A stretch of DNA of 64,000 nt from Turnera subulata (lineage: Eukaryota > Streptophyta > Magnoliopsida > Malpighiales > Passifloraceae): the NCBI GenBank assembly GCA_028386065.3, contig JAKUCV010004208.1:109969-173968 (forward strand), read 5' to 3'. The translations under genes and the position numbers were made by a program. Within the stretch, counting starts at the first letter, position 1, and each line of letters opens with the position of its first letter. This document shows positions 44,255 through 55,525 of the stretch, piece by piece. The notes beneath the pieces were generated by a model, which was given only the letters and a program-made list of their open reading frames with translations, was not told the DNA's origin and searched no databases.

Positions 44255-44542
44255 TCTGGTAGTGGAGCCGAAGGTTCGGCTGTGATCAATATTGATACAC
44301 GACATGGTTTGCCCCGTGGTTGTTGCCCCCACGTGGAGCGAGCTCGAGACTTCAGGTTTTGTCCTAGTTGTGGAGTTGTAAGGTGTGACTCTTGAAAACC
44401 AAAGAGATTGGCAGGCGCGTGCTCCTTTGTACACGGGCTTGGTGTTGTGGAGCGGGCTCTTGAGGATGTCACAGAAAATGCTTCCGTTGTAGGGGGAGTA
44501 TGCCTAAGCCCGATGTGGAAGAAACTCACACTTGAGGGGGAG
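44255..44542 (+). mobile_element. Short internal region between a primer-binding site and a polypurine tract
   Basis: It starts with the primer-binding-like TGGTAGTGGAGCC and ends with CTTGAGGGGGAGAT at about 44530-44542. No coding sequence is present in about 270 bases. This is the layout of a miniature, TRIM-like internal domain, although the LTRs on the two sides are not the same sequence. Confidence 0.45.
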
Positions 44543-44979
44543 ATTGTTGGGTGTTCAAGTATGAGTAATTGTCCCACATCGGATAAAAAGAGACCAAGTG
44601 AGTAATCTACGAGTGTGGATCTCACTTGGGCCTCGCTTGTTTTCTCCCCGATTTAAGGCTACTCCCGGCACTTTACTTACTAACACTTCTTGACACAATA
44701 CAAAACCTCCACGTCGGCATAGCATCAACCCTAGTACATTCCTTTTTTTTTTACTTTTTACTTTTACTTTGTCGCTCATTTTCTGTCATTTTCTTGTTCT
44801 AGTGAATCTACCTAAAAGCACTCCTGACGCTTTACTTGCTAACACTTCTTGACACAATACAAAACCTCCACGTCGGTATAGCATCAACCCTAGTACATTC
44901 CTTTTTTTTTCTACTTTTTACTTTTACTTTGTCGCTCATTTTCTGTCATTTTCTCGTTTTACTGAATCTACCCAAAAGC
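44543..44979 (+). mobile_element. Start of a second copia-type LTR with an internal 159-bp duplication
   Basis: TGTTGGGTGTTCAAGTATGA followed by TTGTCCCACATCGG is a classic copia LTR start. From 44661 a unit of 159-160 bases (ACTTTACTTACTAACACTTC ... CTAAAAGC) is repeated once in tandem, with few changes (second copy about 44820-44979). The LTR end was not found. Confidence 0.7.
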
Positions 44980-45370
44980 ACTCTTTTTCTCTTAAGCTCT
45001 CAAATCTCAAGTGGATTAATCTTTTATTACAATTGCTCATGGTCGACTTTCTTCTATGAGGTAATGTTTTTAATCTTTCCACCTTTTTTCAATACTCTTT
45101 TGTGGGTTTTTTTTTTAAAAGAAACTGTTGTGATCGATCCAAACTCTTGACCAATTTTATTATCCTATTTGTTTAATTGTTGTTAATGTTGCCATATTTG
45201 TCGTAATTTAGCTCTTCGGTAGACGAGTTTGTTATATATATTTATCTCTGTTTTCGCCTTGGAACTTCTTTTTTGATGGAAACAAAATAAAATCCTCCTA
45301 TATTTTGCTTAAATATATCACTACATCATGCTATCTTACACTTTAATAGCATGGCCTGGAGGTAACTAGC
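44980..45370. other. AT-rich spacer
   Basis: No gene or clear repeat was found between the LTR fragment and the plant-mobile-domain pseudogene. Confidence 0.5.
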
Positions 45371-47056
45371 ATGGTCCCTCAATCCCAACTTTGGAACAAG
45401 GTAGTAAACGGTGCCCTACCTTTCTCATGCAAGTATGTGCTCCTGAAAGCATTAGAGTTAGACAGGATCAACTTCAATCTTGTCTTCCTCAGTGACAAAA
45501 ATGAGCAAGTCTGTACCCTCGGCCCATCCGTCAACGAGCCGATTGCAGAGCTCCATAAAATCTCGCCATTCCACTCAGGAGAATCACTTCTCTTCAATCG
45601 GAGAGTGGGCATGAGCTTCTGGACAGCTAATAATAATCCAATTCAGCAATGGCCAAGAAGAATGAGACATCAACACACCTAGTCTTGGATGGACCGCCTC
45701 CAAGAGAAATTTGGTCTCAAGTAGAAACAGGCTGGGGTATACGACTTAATGCAACTGACACGGATTCCCTTTGACATGAATTGTCCATTACTTGGTGCTG
45801 CAATCTGCTTCTGGTCAACCTCTGCCAATGTGTTTTGCTTTAAGTTTGGAATGATCACTCCCAACCTCTTTGACATGTGCATCCTGTTTGGCCTTCAACC
45901 ATGCGGCCGTGTCTTAGACCCAACTGTGGAATAAGACCAAGAGTTTAAGGAAGACTGGGGAAAGAGGTCCGAGTACACCAGATTCATAAAGGACTTTACG
46001 TAAGACGACGGAGGAGATTTCTGATGAGGAGCACATCCATTTTATTCCTCTTTTCCTCTGCAAGTTTGTATTTTGCGTCCGGTCCAAGCAAGTGACATAG
46101 GCATTTACCAAACTTGCTAGTGCAATTGCTCGAGGTGAACAAGATCTTTCTCTTGGACCAATTCTATTACCATCCTTCTACCGGGAGCTTTACGAATTAA
46201 CTGCAACCCCGTCCGGCTTCTTTTCCAAGAGGATAGGCGGCCCAATCTGGATGGTTCAGTTTGGCTCATTGCTTCCTTCCCCGAAATCTTCAGTTGGAGC
46301 AACAAACCCCCAATTGAGGACGGGCCTTAGATATTCGGTCCCAGAATGGTGGATGCCCCAAGTACATATTCTACTCTCTGCGACTACTTCTCCTTTTCCC
46401 ACTCTCTCTCTGACCGTTGAGCTGCACACATGTGTGCACTTTGATGTGCTTCCGTTGGACCATCTTGGCTTCTACTCCCCTCAAGCAAGCTTCCTAATAT
46501 TGGCGAAAAGGATAAGCACATTAAGGCTTGGAAGAGTATCCTCTCAGCCAGAGACTTGGTGTACTCTTTAAAGATTGAGTCTGGGATAAATAATAAGTGT
46601 GGGGTTGAGGCTTATAATCCACGTTTTTGTGCTCGCCAACTAGGTTTTTCTCAACCAGTACCATACCCTCTATTATATGGTTTCAACAAAGCTGGCACAC
46701 GTAGATTAAAGATATGTGATATTGAAGTGGTACGAGATGTTAGTTCCCTTGGCTCAAGGCTTCAAAAAGAATACATGGGACCGGACCTTCGAGTCTCCCT
46801 AGGGATTTCAGACTTGGCCATCAGTCGGTGGCAAGGACACTGTCAAGAAATTTTCCATATGGATGCCTCTTCCATCCTGAAAACACTTGACCTCGGTGTA
46901 GATGCTCAGTCAAAGAAATGCTTGCAAAGACTCCCTAAAAGCACAAGTAAGCATTGTACAGAAATGTATCCCTTTAAAATGTATATTGGTGTTAAGTATG
47001 ATCTAAGGACCGAAAAGAATGAAGGAGACAGAAGAAAACTAACAACAAACTTGTAG
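45371..47056 (+). pseudogene. Plant mobile domain (PMD, MAIL/MAIN-related) pseudogene
   Basis: Pieces in three frames give, in order, WNKVVNGALPF (about 45390), WMDRLQEKFG (45685), CFWSTSANVFCFKFGMITPN and LFGLQPCGRVLDPT (45800-45925), LASAIARGEQDLSLGPILL and FYRELYELTATPSG (46110-46220), FGSLLPSPK, and YNPRFCARQLGFSQPVPYPL (46610-46670). The block around FKFGMxTPxLxDMxxLxGL and the later ARQLG segment are hallmarks of the plant mobile domain found in MAIL1/MAIN proteins and carried by many transposons. At least four stops or frameshifts break it. The last 160 codons (46556-47056) are open but lack the start of the domain. Confidence 0.75.
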
Positions 47057-47258
47057 CCAAACATAACAAACCATGTCACAGACAATACCTTACCTCAACT
47101 TCAAAAAGACATAATTCTAATTAAGTAGTCTATCATGATTGGTTATAGATATGAGACTTTGCCTGACCAAAGCATACCATTTTTCTTGGCTGTGGCTATC
47201 ATTACAAGAGGAAACAGAAGCTGGAACTACAAACAATCTAAATTGAGCAGCGCAGTGA

Positions 47259-47549
47259 TTAGCATATGGCTGAAGCCTGAAACCATAGTTTGTCTCGGAT
47301 TACGGATGGGTTGAGTTTACCTGACTCCCGTTGAGTTTTTAATGCATAATACCAACTACCAAGAGAGTATAGGTTGTCCAAAAGGCAAGTCCTACCATAG
47401 GCTTGCATTGCATCTGCAATCTCGGAAAGCAAGTTCTGAGCCACATCTAACTCTCCATGGGTAATAGCATGTTGTGACCATTGGAGGGATGAATTTTGTT
47501 TTATCTTAACACCAAAAATTTCCAAACAGGGCGTGTGAGGAGAGAGCAA
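47259..47549 (-). other. Possible exon of unknown minus-strand gene
   Basis: An open frame of 96 codons includes HAITHGELDVAQNLLSEIAD and GRTCLLDNLYSLGSWYYALK, then a potential splice donor (CAG then GTAAAC) at about 47320. The segment is also present in the decayed copy at 27.4 kb, where it is full of stops. No family is recognised. It could be a former coding exon or the 3-prime part of the neighbouring transcript. Confidence 0.25.
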
Positions 47550-47765
47550 GTATTTCAGCTACAAAATCGATGAATATATTCATCTCACAGTGGAATGCAT
47601 TGCTTTATAACCCTTGGATTATAAATGCTAAAGTAGCTAATTATCACATATTAGCTGAATCAAAATGCCTAAGTATAACCCCTTTATATAACAAACGATC
47701 CATGAGGAAAACACATCAAACAGTTGCAGCGGAGAGTTTATTGACATGCAGAACATGCCTACAAA

Positions 47766-48106
47766 TTACACATTTTCTGCGTTCCCAGCTTCTTGTTCAT
47801 CCATTCCCTTCAAACCATCAGCTATCATTCTGTTTTGCATTTGCCTTTCCGCAATAACCATATACAGACCTAGACAAGAATCATGGAAAAGCTATCAGAG
47901 ATCTACATAGAACAGGGAAGCTCAAGAACCGAAAAACAAATCAAGATAAGCACATCCAATTCCATAGAGCCAAAAAAACCTAAAAGTAGTTGTTGGACAA
48001 CCAAACAGAAGCAAAGTTGGCAATACTTACCAATGGCACTTCCAATCGCACAGACCCAGAGGATCCTCTTGGACCATTTATCATCAATTACTCCGCGGCT
48101 ACCCAT
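47766..48106 (-). CDS. 59-residue single-pass membrane-type protein, two exons
   Basis: Exon 48031-48106 joins exon 47766-47869 across an intron with GTAAGT donor and TTGTCTAG acceptor, phase 1. The product begins MGSRGVIDDKWSKRILWVCA, has a short hydrophobic stretch (ILWVCAIGSAIGLYMVIA, about residues 15-32) and a charged tail ERQMQNRMIADGLKGMDEQ. The start codon lies 6 bases after a good acceptor (TTTTGCAG), so a 5-prime leader intron is likely. The layout suggests a small conserved organellar or ER membrane protein, but I do not recognise a named family. A broken copy lies at 27.4-27.9 kb. Clean splice signals and an intact frame support a live gene. Confidence 0.7.
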
Positions 48107-48112
48107 GCCACG

Positions 48113-49000
48113 CTGCAAAATGGAGCTAAGTGCTTTGAGTATAGCACCGAGATGCAACTTTCTTGTTTTCTTTATAGGCAATGATAATAAAATCATTAAC
48201 ATCCTAGTCCATTATCAACTAAACAACATCATCGCCCATCTCTAATCCTAGAAGTAAACGAAGCGTGAATGAGAAAAACTGTCACAATCTTTTTTTTTTT
48301 TTTTTTGAAGCAATGGCTTTTGAGCGGCACCAACCCAATAATGATGGCCAACGTTTTCCAATTTGTAATTGAACTTTCGACTCTGACTTCATAATCAACC
48401 TTCACCCAACTCGACTAAGCACCAATCCACAACTAGCCATTTCTCATGGCCATCACATTTTTGGATTTCAAACTCTCTTTCAACAAAATTACAAAAATCC
48501 AAATCAAATTGGTACTTCCAATTTACATTCTCAGTTCTCCGAAAGAAAGAAAAAGACAGTTGACAACCGAATTCCAAAACAGGGTACTGAGAAACAGTTT
48601 GTTTGCTCTCTTTTTCTTCTTTTTTTTTTCTTTAATATGAAAACGATACTCCTTCCCTAAACCTCCCTTAAAACACCTCGTGTTTTCTTCTGTTTCCAAC
48701 TTTCACTGGGATGAGATGATAAAATAATTCATAATGGGACTATTACATATGAAGCGATTATAAGATTTAGCAGAAAACAGAGCAAATCAATAGAGTAACA
48801 TCTTAATGGGCGTTGGGCGGGATTAGACACGATGACACAATACCTCATCGCAGAACAATCTGTTTTCCACAATATGCAAACTAATCTGACACCAAGTAAA
48901 CTAATGGGCAATAGCAAGTCAGATATGTAGATTCGAGGGTTAATTATTATTACACATGTTGCATCTGAGTCTGAGATAAGAAGAGGGTTAGAGGAGGCTG
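48113..49000 (-). other. Probable leader intron/upstream region of the small gene
   Basis: No other coding region is supported. The leader intron acceptor is at 48113-48115. The first exon has not been placed; the transcription start may lie near the telobox cluster at 49000. Confidence 0.35.
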
Positions 49001-49022
49001 GGTTTAGGGGTTTTAGGGTTTA
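49001..49022 (-). promoter_or_regulatory. Telobox-like cluster
   Basis: On the minus strand AAACCCTAAAACCCCTAAACCC contains one perfect telo-box (AAACCCTAA) and a related copy. Teloboxes occur in promoters of plant housekeeping and translation genes; it could serve the minus-strand gene at 47766-48106. Confidence 0.5.
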
Positions 49023-49243
49023 AGGCTGAGCATTTACAGTGTATGAGGAGGATACATCGCAGAACTGTTAAACCAAATCAAGAATCCTTGAGCAAACAAC
49101 AGCCAAATCAGCCACTCAAGAAAATGGAAAAGAGAAGAAATATACCTGGTTGGACTGAAGTTGACTGGAAAGAGATGAGAGGAACACAAGGCCACAATGC
49201 TCGACGGAGGATGAAAATGAAATCGACACCAAAAAGCTGCTCA

Positions 49244-49721
49244 TGTTGTCAATAAATTATGGTGAATGTCATTGTTACCATACAGTAAAACTCGTTTCTA
49301 CCGTACTCGAATTTATCCTCGGTAAATATTTTACCCCTCAACCTAACATCCAATTGGATTCATTCCTTTGGCCATTTACTCACCATAATTCCCTTTGTCA
49401 TAATCTTAATACCATCTTCCTTTATCTAATATCCTTTTGATTTTATCTTATTTAATTAATCATTCCTATTCTCCCATTTTCACCTATAAATACCCCCTTC
49501 ATTTCCATACACACTTACACCTTTGATCACCATAAACTCACTCTCTCCAAATTTCTATACACATCTCTTTTCCTCTCTCCATCATTAATATATTTATCCT
49601 CCATTTTCATTATTATTAAAGTTTTATTATTTCCCACAAAGTTGTATTATTACCTTGATCAAGTTTGATCAAGTTTGTATTATTCCATCAAATAGTGAAA
49701 ATCTTCCCCAATTTTATAACA
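49244..49721 (+). repeat. 5-prime LTR of the second copia element
   Basis: 478 bases, TGTTGTCAATAAATTATGG at the start and TTTTATAACA at the end. It contains a TATA-like CACCTATAAATACCCCC near 49480. Confidence 0.93.
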
Positions 49722-49737
49722 TGTTATCAACACGAGT
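49722..49737 (+). other. Primer-binding site
   Basis: TGTTATCAACACGAGT directly follows the 5-prime LTR. It resembles the internal (anticodon-arm) initiator tRNA site used by some copia elements. Confidence 0.65.
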
Positions 49738-49820
49738 CTCTAACTTATCAAGGTAATCATTTCTAAACCTTTTCTTATTACTACTTTAATCTTTTTCTAT
49801 TATACATATATAGTATTTAT

Positions 49821-49990
49821 ATAGCTGAAAGATTTATCGAGTAAGCATATATATATTTTATTCTATATTATTATCCTACTAATATAGCTGAAAGATTTAT
49901 CGAGTAAGCATATATATATTTTATTCTATATTATTATCCTACTAATATTGCTGAAAGATTTATCGAGTAAGCGTATATACTATATAATTT
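49821..49990 (+). repeat. 63-bp tandem repeat in the copia leader, about 2.7 copies
   Basis: Units begin ATAGCTGAAAGATTTATCGA at 49821, 49884 and (as ATTGCTG) 49947. They lie between the primer-binding site and gag. Confidence 0.9.
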
Positions 49991-50049
49991 CTATTATTAT
50001 TTCTCTTTATATTTGTTTTATATTTTGTTATTATTTCTTTACTGTTATA

Positions 50050-51040
50050 ATGGCAAACCTTTCTAAACTTGAATTTGAGGCCCTCGATATTTCCGGAAGA
50101 AATTATCTGTCATGGGCACTAGATGCAGAAATGCATTTAAATGCTATGGGCTTGGGAGATACCATAAAATCTCCTCAAGAAAAGGGTAAAGCAGTATTTA
50201 TTCAAGATAAAGAAGGAACTAGTCAAGAAAAGGCAAAAGATGTATCTAGTCAAGATAAGGCAAAAGCTATAATCTTCCTACGTCATCATCTTCATGAAAG
50301 TTTAAAGACGGAGTATCTTACAGTCAAAGATCCTGCAGATCTTTGGAAAAATTTGAAAGAAAGGTATGATCACCTGAAGATGGTCATACTCCCAAAAGCT
50401 CGTTACGAGTGGATGCACCTGAGGCTGCAAGATTTTAAGTCTGTACATGATTATAATTCAGCTGTGTTTCGGATTAGCTCTCAGTTAAAATTGTGTGGAG
50501 AAGATATTACTGATGTTGATATGTTAAAAAAAACATTCTCCACTTTTCATGCATCCAATGTGCTCCTACAGCAGCAGTATCGTGAAAAAGGTTTCACAAA
50601 ATATTCTGATTTGATTTCTTGCCTCTTAGTTGCTGAACAAAATAATGAGCTATTGATGAAAAATCATGAGTCTCGGCCCACTGCTACTGTTCCATTTCCA
50701 GAAGCGAATGCAGCAGTACATGATAATTTTGGTCGTGGCCGTGGACAAGGTCATGGCCGGGGACGTGGGCGTGGACGAGGAAGGAACCACTTTAATAATC
50801 GTGACCGTAATATTAGCAAGAACAAAGGAAAACATATGAATGATGGCAAACATCAGGACAACAAAATTTCTGAGACAACTTGCTATCGATGTGGCATGAC
50901 GGGTCACTAGTCACGAACATGTCGTACAGCAAAGCACTTGGTGGAACTTTATCAATCATCCTTGAAAACCAAAAATAAGACTGTTGAAACAAACTTTGTT
51001 CAAGATGATGACCAAGATGCTGCTTTCCAGTCCGACTCAT
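50050..51040 (+). pseudogene. gag: copia gag
   Basis: It starts MANLSKLEFEALDISGRNYL and shows the copia GAG fold (YLSWALDAEMHLNAMGL, LWKNLKERYDHLK, YNSAVFRISSQLKLCG). A Gly/Arg-rich RNA-binding stretch (GRGRGQGHGRGRGRGRGR) follows, then a zinc knuckle CYRCGMTGH-stop-SRTC at 50881-50922. A TAG at 50908 sits where a Trp is usual, inside the knuckle; the frame then runs on to a TAA at about 51040. An upstream in-frame ATG at 49948 exists, but homology begins only at 50050. Confidence 0.88.
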
Positions 51041-51292
51041 AATTTGATACTGATGATTATCTTGACTATCCAGGAGAAGCAAGCAATAAAATGAAGCAAG
51101 AATAAATCTGCTGTCAATTTTTTTGTATTTTATATTTATGTTCTTCAAGAATAAATCTGCTATCAATTTTCTTTGTATTTTATATTTATGTTCTTGTATG
51201 TTTTTTATTTCTATTAATGTTCTTTTAATTTGAAATAAATCTCACTTCAATATTATTTTCTTATGCATGTTTTATTTTTGTTTTATGAAGAT

Positions 51293-54200
51293 ATGGATAT
51301 CCAACTATATGGTTCCAAGAACAATGACTCAGAGATCTGTCTAGCAGACAACGCAACTACTCATTCTGTATTTAATAAACAGAAATATTTCCTTACTTTG
51401 AAATTTGGAAAAGCATATGTTAGTACAATCTCTAGTAGTACAAAAATAATTGAAGGCCCCGGAAGAGCTCAAATTTTACTACCAAAGGGAACAAAGATAA
51501 TCATTGAAAATGCTTTGTTCTCTTCAAAGTCTCAAAGAAATCTATTGAGTTTTAAGGATATCCGTTTAAATGGATATCATATTGAGACAATGAATGAAAG
51601 AGATGCTGAATATCTCTACATTACAAAAGTTACCACTACAGGTAACAAACAAGTTGTGGAAAAATTACCCGTATTATCTTCTGGATTGTACTACATAAAT
51701 ATTCGAGTCATTGAAAGTTATTATGCCCAGCCAGAAGCTGGCACCAGCCTGAAGCTGACTAATGAGTTAAAAACTTGGCATGACCGGTTGGGCCATCCCG
51801 GATCAATAATGATGCGCAGAATTATTGAAAATTCATTTGGTCATCCATTGAAAAACCAGAAGATTTATCAATCTAATGAATTTTCATGTGCTGCTTGTTC
51901 GCAAGGAAAATTAATTATCCGGCCTTCGTATGATAAAGTCGGTTCAGAATCACCAGCATTTTTGGAAAGAATTCAGGGAGATATTTGTGGACCTATACAT
52001 CCACCGTGTGGGCCATTTAGATATTTTATGGTTTTGATTGATGCATCAACTAGATGGTCCCATGTATGTTTGTTGTCCTCACGCAATTTGGCATTTGCGC
52101 GCTTATTGTCACAATTGATCAAATTGCGAGGACACTTCCCTGATCATGCAATTAAGACTATACGTCTTGATAATGCTGCTGAATTTACTTCTAAGGCGTT
52201 TAATGAATATTGTATGTCAATAGGAATTGTGGTTGAACATCCAGTAGCTCATGTTCATACCCAAAATGGTCTTGCAGAATCGTTAATTAAACGCCTCCAA
52301 TTAATTGCTAGACCTTTATTGATGAGGTGTAAACTCCCCGTTACTGTTTGGGGACATGCTATTTTGCATGCAGCAACACTTGTGCGCATCAGGCCAACGA
52401 GTTATCATAAGCTATCCCCTATTCAATTGGTTCATGGTCACGAACCTAATATCTCCCATCTTCGGACTTTTGGTTGTGCAGTATATGTGCCAATTGCTCC
52501 ACCACAGCGAACAAAAATGGGTCCTCAAAGAAGATTGGGAATATATGTTGGATATGAATCTCCATCAATTATAAAATATTTGGAACCAACGACTGGAGAT
52601 TTATTTACAGCAAGGTTTGCTGATTGTCATTTTGATGAAAATGTTTATCCAACATTAGGGGGAGAAAATAAGCAGCTGGAAAAGGAAATTAAATGGAATG
52701 CTATATCATTATCAAGTCTTGATCCTCGAACAAATCAGTGTGAACTTGAAGTTCAAAAGATAATTCATTTGCAAAATATAGCAAATCAACTGCCAGACGC
52801 ATTTAATGATATCAATAGAGTGACCAAATCTCACGTACCAGCTGCAAATGCTCCTGCTAGAATTGATGTCCCTGAAGGACAACCAAAGATTGCAAATGAA
52901 TCTAAAGCACGCCAGAAGCGTGGAAGACCACTCGGTTCTAAAGATAAAAATCCTCGACAGAGAAAAGGAGCAAAGATACAAGATGGCCCTAACGAGGTAA
53001 TAAAATCTCCTGCAGAGGTTCAAATTACAAATCCTCAAGAAGAGGATAATCCTCAAGAAGAGGTTCCTGACATAAATGATAATGTTCCAGAAGTAACTCA
53101 GGTACCTGAAATAAGTCAAAATGATGAGATCTCAATCAACTATATTATGTCAGGAAGAAGATGGAACCGACATGAAATAACCGTCGACGGAATTTTTGCA
53201 TATAATGTAGCGCTAAATATTATGGAAGGAAATGAGGATCAAGAGCCCAGGTCAATTGATGAATGCCGGCGTAGAAATGATTGGCCAAAATGGAGAGACG
53301 CAATTAAGGCTGAATTAGACTCACTCATGAAGCGAGAAGTTTTTGGGCCTGTAGTCCCAACACCTGATGGTGTAAAACCGGTCGGTTACAAATGGGTATT
53401 TGTGCGAAAAAGAAACGAGGAAAATGAAATAGTGAGATATAAAGCACGGCTTGTCGCACAAGGTTTTACCCAACGACCTGGTATTGATTATGAGGAGACA
53501 TACTCCCCTGTGGTGGATGCAATAACTTTTCGGTATCTAATTAGTCTGGCAGTACATGAAAAATTAGAAATGCGTCTAATGAATGTTGTTACAGCCTGTC
53601 TCTATGGACCTATAAGCCATGATATATACATGAGAGTCCCTGAAGGACTCAAGTTGCCCGAAGCAACTAATTCCCGGGATGTATACTCAAATAGATTGAA
53701 AAGATCTTTATATGGCTTGAAGCAATCTGGACGTATGTGGTATAATCGTCTCAGTGAATCTTGGTAAAAGAAGGCTACGAAAATGATTCCATATGTCCAT
53801 GTGTTTTTATTAAAAGGTCTATGCGTGAATATGTCATCATTGTTGTTTATGTTGATGATTTAAATATTATTGGAACTTCTGAAGAAGTTTCCAAAGCCGT
53901 GCATTGTTTAAAGAAAGAATTTGAAATGAAAGACCTTGGAAAGACAAAACTCTGTCTAGGTCTTCAAATTGCACATTTAGAAAATGGGATCTTTATCCAT
54001 CAGACACATTATACTGAGAAGGTTTTGAAAAGATTTTATATGGACAAAGCGCATCACTTGATCAAAAGAAAAATGTTTTTAGACCTCGAGAAGATAATGA
54101 AGAAATTCTTGGTCCGGAAGTACCATATCTCAGCGCGATTGGAGCTTTAATGTATCTTGCTACTAATACAAGACCTGATATATCTTTTGCTGTTAGTTTA

Positions 54201-54842
54201 CTAGCAAGATATAGTTCTGCCCCAACTCGCAGACATTGGAATGGGATAAAACAAATTTTTCGATATCTTTGGGGTACAATGGATATGGGATTATTTTATT
54301 CATCCGGGTCCAAACCCGATCTAATTGGTTATGCAGATGCAGGTTATTTGTCTGATCCACATAAGGCTCGGTCACAAACAGGCTACTTATTTACTTATGG
54401 AGGAACTGCTATATCGTGGCGATCCACAAAGCAAAGTATTGTTGCCACCTCTTCAAATAATGCAGAAATTGTAGCCATACATGAAGCTAGTCGAGAGTGT
54501 GTTTGGCTAAGATCAATGACACAACATATTCGAGATTCTTGTGGATTGGATAGTGGGAAAGATGTTCCAACAATCATATATGAAGATAATGCTACCTGCA
54601 TTGCCCAATTGAAGGAAGGATACATCAAAGGCGACCGGACAAAGCACATATCACCAAAATTCTTTTTCACTCATGATCTCCAGAAGAATGGTGATATTTG
54701 TGTTCAACAGATTCGCTCAAGTGACAATTTGGCAGACCTATTTACAAAATTACTGCCTACTTCAGTTTTTGAGAAGTTGATAAGGAAGATTGGCATGCGA
54801 CGATTTCGTGACATCAAGGGAGGCCAAAATGAGGGGGAGTAA
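51293..54842 (+). pseudogene. pol: copia pol, frameshifted
   Basis: The first part (to a stop at 53765) has a protease-like ADNATTHSV (instead of DSGAT), WHDRLGHPG, and integrase with D in GDICGP (about 51980), D in RLDNAAEF (52165) and E in GLAESLIKR (52270). RT begins [10 protein letters not shown] (53440) and LMNVVTACLYG (53577), where the first catalytic Asp is replaced by Asn. A one-base loss near 53757 shifts into VKEGYENDSICPCVFIK and YVDDLNIIG (53850). A deletion near 54050 and another shift lead to GALMYLATNTRPDIS and RNase H (YADAGYLSD, NNAEIVAIHEASRE) to 54842. It is clearly dead. Confidence 0.9.
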
Positions 54843-54970
54843 AATACGCACTGCACTCTTTTTTCCTTCACCAAGTTTTTATCCCACTGGGTTTTTCTTG
54901 GTAAGGATTTTAACGAGGCAGTTCTTCTAAAGTGTATTCTATCCAAAGTGCAATGACATTCAAGGGGGAC

Positions 54971-55520
54971 TGTTGTAAATAAATTATGGTGAATGTCATT
55001 GTTACCATACAGTAAAACTCGTTTCTACCGTACCTTGTAAATAAATTATGGTGAATGTCATTGTTATCATACAGTAAAACTCGTTTCTACCGTACCTGAA
55101 TTTACCCCCGGTAAATATTTTACCCCTCAACCTAACATCCAATTGGATTTATCCCTTTGGCCATTTACTCACCATAATTCCCTTTGTCCTAATCTTAATA
55201 CCATCTTCCTTTACCTAATATCCTTTTGATTTTATCTTATTTAATTAATCATTCTTATTTGTTTTTATCCTCCCATTTTCACCTATAAATACCCCCTTCA
55301 TTTCCATACACACTTACACCTTTGATCACCATAAACTCACTCTCTCCAAATTTCTATACACATCTCTTTTCCTCTCTCCATCATTAATATAATTATCCTC
55401 CATTTCCATTATTATTAAAGTTTTATTATTTCCCACAAAGTTGTATTATTACCTTGATCAAGTTTGATCAAGTTTGTATTATTCCATCAAATAGTGAAAA
55501 TTTTTCCCAATTTTATAACA
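54971..55520 (+). repeat. 3-prime LTR with duplicated first ~64 bases
   Basis: The opening TGTTGTAAATAAATTATGG ... CTACCGTACC is followed at about 55036 by a second copy (TTGTAAATAAATTATGG ... CTACCGTACC) before the LTR continues as in the 5-prime copy. A further ~10-base insertion is near 55258. It ends ATAACA at 55520. Confidence 0.92.
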
Positions 55521-55525
55521 GCTCC

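Larger units (their letters stand above)
49244..55520 (+). mobile_element. Complete but defective Ty1/copia retrotransposon
   Basis: LTRs at 49244-49721 and 54971-55520 flank gag and pol. The flanks GCTCA (49239-49243) and GCTCC (55521-55525) are a 5-bp target duplication with one mismatch. LTR ends are TGTTGT and ATAACA. The primer-binding site follows at 49722 (TGTTATCAACACGAG, complementary to an internal part of initiator Met tRNA as in some copia elements), and the polypurine tract CAAGGGGGAC precedes the 3-prime LTR. Gag and pol carry stops, a frameshift and a deletion. The LTRs are nearly identical apart from a duplication in the 3-prime one, so insertion is recent. Confidence 0.95.

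Noticed and set aside
44242..44625. 127-codon minus-strand open frame between two LTRs
   Set aside because: It overlaps a primer-binding site, a purine tract and an LTR start on the other strand; no domain is present.
47883..48245. 120-codon plus-strand open frame over the small gene
   Set aside because: It is antisense to two exons with clean splice sites and has no domain.
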